From Treponema sp. (lineage in GTDB: Bacteria > Spirochaetota > Spirochaetia > Treponematales > Treponemataceae): a stretch of DNA of 22,733 nucleotides. The notes beneath the pieces are model-generated. The model was not told the DNA's origin, searched no databases, and worked only from the letters and a program-made list of their open reading frames with translations. The position numbers and the translations under genes were made by a program. The stretch spans positions 1-22,733 of the forward strand of contig JAEDED010000031.1 in the NCBI GenBank assembly GCA_016293495.1, written 5' to 3'. Below are positions 20,369 to 22,733 of this stretch, in pieces; within the stretch, counting starts at the first letter, position 1; each line of letters begins with the position of its first letter.

Positions 20369-20462
20369 TAAGGCTTGGCGTAGAAATCACATCGAATTTA
20401 AACTATGGTTTTAAACCAAAGTTTGTTACAGAGTGAGGTTCTACGGCTAAGCCTTATTTTTT
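20369..20462 (+). other. Long imperfect hairpin ending in a T-run
   Basis: TAAGGCTTGGCGTAGAA (20369-20385) pairs with TTCTACGGCTAAGCCTTA (20439-20456) with small bulges; an inner hairpin AAACT-A-TGGTTT-T-AAACCA-A-AGTTT occupies 20400-20424. Six T residues follow (20457-20462). It ends about 100 bases before the HTH gene and could be a terminator or attenuator. No good gene is seen in this 250-base stretch. Confidence 0.6.
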
Positions 20463-20567
20463 ATTTAAAATGCCTTCTAGTATTTGGTATGCCAGACTGG
20501 TTCTTTCTGATGGCACTTCACAATTATTATTTAGGGAGGATATTAGAAAACTACAAAATCGATTCTT

Positions 20568-20807
20568 GTGGAGTTTCCACAGAAGACACTTTTAACACGT
20601 GCGGAGACTGCATCCATACTTTCAGTCGGATTAAGCACACTGGACACTTTAATCAGTGAGCAGGAGCTTCCACGCATCAGACTTTCAAAACGAGTCTTAT
20701 TTGCCAGAGGAGATGTGGAGACCTACATCCTTGCACACAGATCTACTGGCGGAATGAAAATTCCATATCCGGAAAGTGCAAAAATTGAAATGACGAGGAG
20801 AAAATGA
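20568..20807 (+). CDS. Excisionase-like / MerR-type helix-turn-helix protein
   Basis: A 79-aa protein with a winged HTH_17 domain: LLTRAETASILSVGLSTLDTLI, given here as residues ~8-29, then LPRIRLSKRVLFARGDVETYIL. This is the excisionase (Xis)/AlpA type that binds DNA near att sites or regulates small elements. The only credible start is GTG at 20568, because an in-frame TAG lies at 20544-20546. It has no close Shine-Dalgarno; GGGAGG at 20534-20539 is 28 bases away. So the 5' end is uncertain and may be altered. It precedes the small 20848 gene and hsdM. Confidence 0.72.
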   Translation: MEFPQKTLLTRAETASILSVGLSTLDTLISEQELPRIRLSKRVLFARGDVETYILAHRSTGGMKIPYPESAKIEMTRRK

Positions 20808-20847
20808 ATGACAGAAAATATTTATCTCCAGGCACTACAGGAATTAA

Positions 20848-21075
20848 ATGAGCACCAAATTCGGTTTGGAGAATCAAAAAGGTTCAAAGCTGGAACTTAA
20901 TGATTTTGAAATGCCGCTTATGTGCTTTTTACCACCAGAAAAAGTGCCTGCACTAGTTGAAGTCCTGAATGTATCTGAAACTTCCATTACATTAAAAACT
21001 ATTGGAATAGAAGCAGAATATGCGGCTAAGCTGGATAGCAAAATTCTTAGTATCCACCCCAAAAGTCGTAGTTAA
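20848..21075 (+). CDS. Small hypothetical protein, 75 aa
   Basis: A 75-aa soluble protein with regular strand-helix-strand patterning (LMCFLPPEKVPALVEVLNV, then SITLKTIGIEAEYAAKLDS). AGGAA lies about 6 bases before the ATG. I do not recognise it. A rival short frame of 30 codons begins at 20808 (MTENIYLQALQELNEHQIRF...) with a better-placed GAGGAG (20795-20800) and overlaps it; that short peptide could be a coupled leader, or the true N-terminus if a frameshift has occurred near 20860-20900. The stop codon lies in the terminator stem that precedes hsdM. Confidence 0.6.
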   Translation: MSTKFGLENQKGSKLELNDFEMPLMCFLPPEKVPALVEVLNVSETSITLKTIGIEAEYAAKLDSKILSIHPKSRS

Positions 21076-21107
21076 GTAGTAGTTGAAAAGCTAGCTACGA
21101 CTTTTTT
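21061..21107 (+). terminator. Intrinsic terminator before hsdM
   Basis: AAAAGTCGTAG (21061-21071) pairs with CTACGACTTTT (21095-21105) across a 23-base loop and ends in a T-run. The long loop makes it weaker than the others in the window. It separates the HTH/75-aa pair from hsdM. Confidence 0.7.
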
Positions 21108-21117
21108 ATACATATTA

Positions 21118-21126
21118 TGCTATACT
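21118..21126 (+). promoter_or_regulatory. Extended -10 promoter of hsdM
   Basis: TG (21118-21119), one base, then TATACT (21121-21126): an extended -10 element that can work without a good -35. The start would be near 21133, just before the GGAG (21135-21138) Shine-Dalgarno. Confidence 0.5.
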
Positions 21127-21146
21127 ATATATATGGAGTTAAAATT

Positions 21147-22670
21147 ATGATTACCGGCGAAGTAAAAAATAAACTGGACAACCTTTGGGATGCAATGTGG
21201 TCAAATCAGATGACCAATCCTCTTATTGATATTCAGCAGATTACATATCTTATTTTCATCAAAATGCTTGATGACCAGCAGATAAAAAAAGAACGCAAAA
21301 TCAATGACATGATTTCCCGTGGCATCAAGATTGAAAACTTTGATAAAGACCTCATCTTCAAAGAAGGTGCATACATCAATGATGACCTAAATATCGAAGT
21401 TTCATATGCAGACCTTCGCTGGAATGTATTCAGTCACTTTGAATCAAAAAAGATGTTCGCAAATCTTCGCGACAATGTTTTCCCATTCATCAAAACTCTT
21501 CATGGAGATAAAGTAACTTCATTTGCAGATTTTATGAAGGACGCACAATTTGCAGTTTCTTCTCCATACATCCTGCAGAAAATGGTAGACGCCATCAACG
21601 ACCCAGGCCTTGGTTTTGACAAGGCAGATCTTATGGGTGACTGCTATGAGTATCTTCTTTCTAAATGGGCAACATCTGGAGATAACGGCCAGTTCCGTAC
21701 ACCTCGCCACATTATCGACATGATGGTAGAAATTGCAAAACCAACTCTCAAAGATACAATGATTGATCCGGCCATGGGTTCAGCTGGCTTCCTTGCAGAA
21801 ACAGCAAAATATATCGAAGACCATTACCAGAGCGAACTTTCAGATACAGAAAAACGCGCTCATTTTGATAACCAGATGTTCACAGGTTATGACACAGATC
21901 CAGACATGCTTCGAATCGGTTGTATGAACATGACACTCCACGGAGTAAACAATCCTACAATCAAATACAATAACTCTGTTGGTGAAGACTACGAAGACAA
22001 GGAACTTTATTCCCTTATTCTTGCAAACCCACCGTTCAGTGGAAGCCTTGATCCAAGTACAGTTGCAAAATCTCTTATTCAGATTTCAGGCGGAACAAAG
22101 AAAACAGAACTTCTGTTCTTAAGCCTTTTCCTTCGCCTTCTTAAAACAGGTGGCCGCTGTGTAAGCATTGTTCCAGTTGGAGTAATGAACAACACAAACG
22201 ATAAAGCCTACACAAAACTCCGTAAGGAACTTGTAGAAAATCAGAAGCTGGAAGCCGTAATCTTTATGCCTGGTGGAGTATTCTATCCATATTCTGGAGT
22301 TCAGACAGGCATCCTTATTTTTACAAAAACAAACGCCGGCGGAACAGATAAAGTCTGGATGTACAACATGGAAAACGACGGTTACAGCCTTGACCAGAAG
22401 CGTGACCCAATCGAAGCAAACGACATTCCAGACATCATTCAGCGCTGGAACAACCTTGCCCAGGAAGCAGACCGCACAAAATACGAAAAGTCATTCCTCG
22501 TAGAAAAGCAGGAAATCGTGGACAACGACTACGTGTTCTCTTTCAACAAATATCAGAAAAAACAGGTAGAAAAGAAAACCTACCGTGCCACAAAAGACAT
22601 TCTGGCCTCCATCAACGACCTTGAAGTGCAGTTTAAGAAAATTATGGAAGAGCTCTCTACTACTGATTAA
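21147..22670 (+). CDS. hsdM: Type I restriction-modification DNA methyltransferase subunit
   Basis: A 507-aa N6-adenine methyltransferase. The N-terminal helical HsdM_N domain (~5-150) is followed by GQFRTPRHIIDMMV (181-), motif I DPAMGSAGF (207-215, S-adenosylmethionine binding) and motif IV NPPF (294-297, catalytic). A helical tail (~470-507) would contact HsdS. It methylates one adenine per strand of a bipartite site set by HsdS and protects DNA from HsdR; both must lie beyond the window. The start at 21147 is chosen over 21117 because GGAG lies 8 bases upstream and MITGEVKNKLDNLWDAMW matches the family N-terminus. Confidence 0.96.
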   Translation: MITGEVKNKLDNLWDAMWSNQMTNPLIDIQQITYLIFIKMLDDQQIKKERKINDMISRGIKIENFDKDLIFKEGAYINDDLNIEVSYADLRWNVFSHFESKKMFANLRDNVFPFIKTLHGDKVTSFADFMKDAQFAVSSPYILQKMVDAINDPGLGFDKADLMGDCYEYLLSKWATSGDNGQFRTPRHIIDMMVEIAKPTLKDTMIDPAMGSAGFLAETAKYIEDHYQSELSDTEKRAHFDNQMFTGYDTDPDMLRIGCMNMTLHGVNNPTIKYNNSVGEDYEDKELYSLILANPPFSGSLDPSTVAKSLIQISGGTKKTELLFLSLFLRLLKTGGRCVSIVPVGVMNNTNDKAYTKLRKELVENQKLEAVIFMPGGVFYPYSGVQTGILIFTKTNAGGTDKVWMYNMENDGYSLDQKRDPIEANDIPDIIQRWNNLAQEADRTKYEKSFLVEKQEIVDNDYVFSFNKYQKKQVEKKTYRATKDILASINDLEVQFKKIMEELSTTD

Positions 22671-22681
22671 GGAATTGGGAA

Positions 22682-22733
22682 GTGGAAAACAAAATTTCTA
22701 TCAGATTTTTTAATGATAAAGAAGTTCGCGCAA
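22682..22733 (+). CDS. Start of a probable BRO-N domain protein (cut by the window edge)
   Basis: GTG at 22682 begins an open frame reading VENKISIRFFNDKEVRA to the window end, with AGGAA (22670-22674) 7 bases upstream and only 11 bases after the hsdM stop. The opening resembles BRO-N/antirepressor-like proteins that often sit between hsdM and hsdS in type I loci. Only 17 codons are visible, so this is tentative; it is not the usual start of HsdS. Confidence 0.5.
   Translation, partial: MENKISIRFFNDKEVRA

Noticed and set aside
20318..20462. Integron attC site
   Set aside because: The inverted repeats lack the RYYYAAC/GTTRRRY core sites and no integrase gene is present.
20338..20598. Broken protein-coding frame (GFSATTDPNQVRLGVEIT... 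then a 42-codon frame from 20470)
   Set aside because: Protein-like by eye, but interrupted by stops, with no ribosome-binding site, and explained as well by the inverted repeats. Left as possible decayed gene only.
21117..21146. Longer N-terminus for HsdM (start at 21117)
   Set aside because: It would lie in the promoter itself; the ATG at 21147 has GGAG at 8 bases.

Overview
The window looks like chromosome from a host-associated spirochaete, most likely a gut or rumen Treponema. This is inferred from the moderate-to-low GC, two long proteins that resemble treponeme-only families, a secreted beta-glucanase lipoprotein, an Nfn pair and strongly biased A/T-rich promoters. No rRNA gene is present, so the species is not fixed.

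Region 1 (1-3690) is accessory. On the minus strand it has a run of five very small genes: a 63-aa protein, a duplicated CCCH zinc-ribbon protein, an 85-aa protein, then the VapB/VapC toxin-antitoxin pair. A divergent XRE repressor faces them across an operator-rich gap. Next come a broken RHS-repeat fragment and a DUF3800 gene. DUF3800 is preceded by what looks like a complete ~72-nt small-RNA unit with its own sigma-70 promoter, two GAAA-capped hairpins and an intrinsic terminator that ends only a few bases before the DUF3800 ribosome-binding site. Beyond it lie decayed IS3-family fragments.

Region 2 (3687-16500) is mostly core genome. It holds a 556-aa treponemal protein of unknown role, a MATE exporter, a PII-like protein overlapping a DUF1538 membrane protein, prephenate dehydratase overlapping a DUF2804 protein, a 684-aa treponemal protein of unknown role, and the NfnA/NfnB flavoprotein pair with a bidirectional terminator. 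An AraC-type regulator then converges on region 3.

Region 3 (16500-19856) is a glycan locus: a small lipoprotein followed by a GH16 beta-glucanase lipoprotein with three CBM4-like modules. The gap between the two genes holds two strong stem-loops.

Region 4 (19857-22733) starts with an initiator tRNA-fMet. Behind it lie a perfect 165-bp tandem duplication made almost entirely of hairpins, a degenerate copy of the tRNA 3' end, and two further hairpins with competing pairings. An excisionase-like HTH protein, a small unknown protein, the type I methyltransferase HsdM and the start of a probable BRO-N protein follow. This resembles the edge of a restriction-modification island at a tRNA site.

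A theme across the window is that four genes (XRE, MATE, DUF1538, AraC) lack a Shine-Dalgarno sequence and have a -10-like element about 7 bases before the start codon, which suggests leaderless mRNAs.
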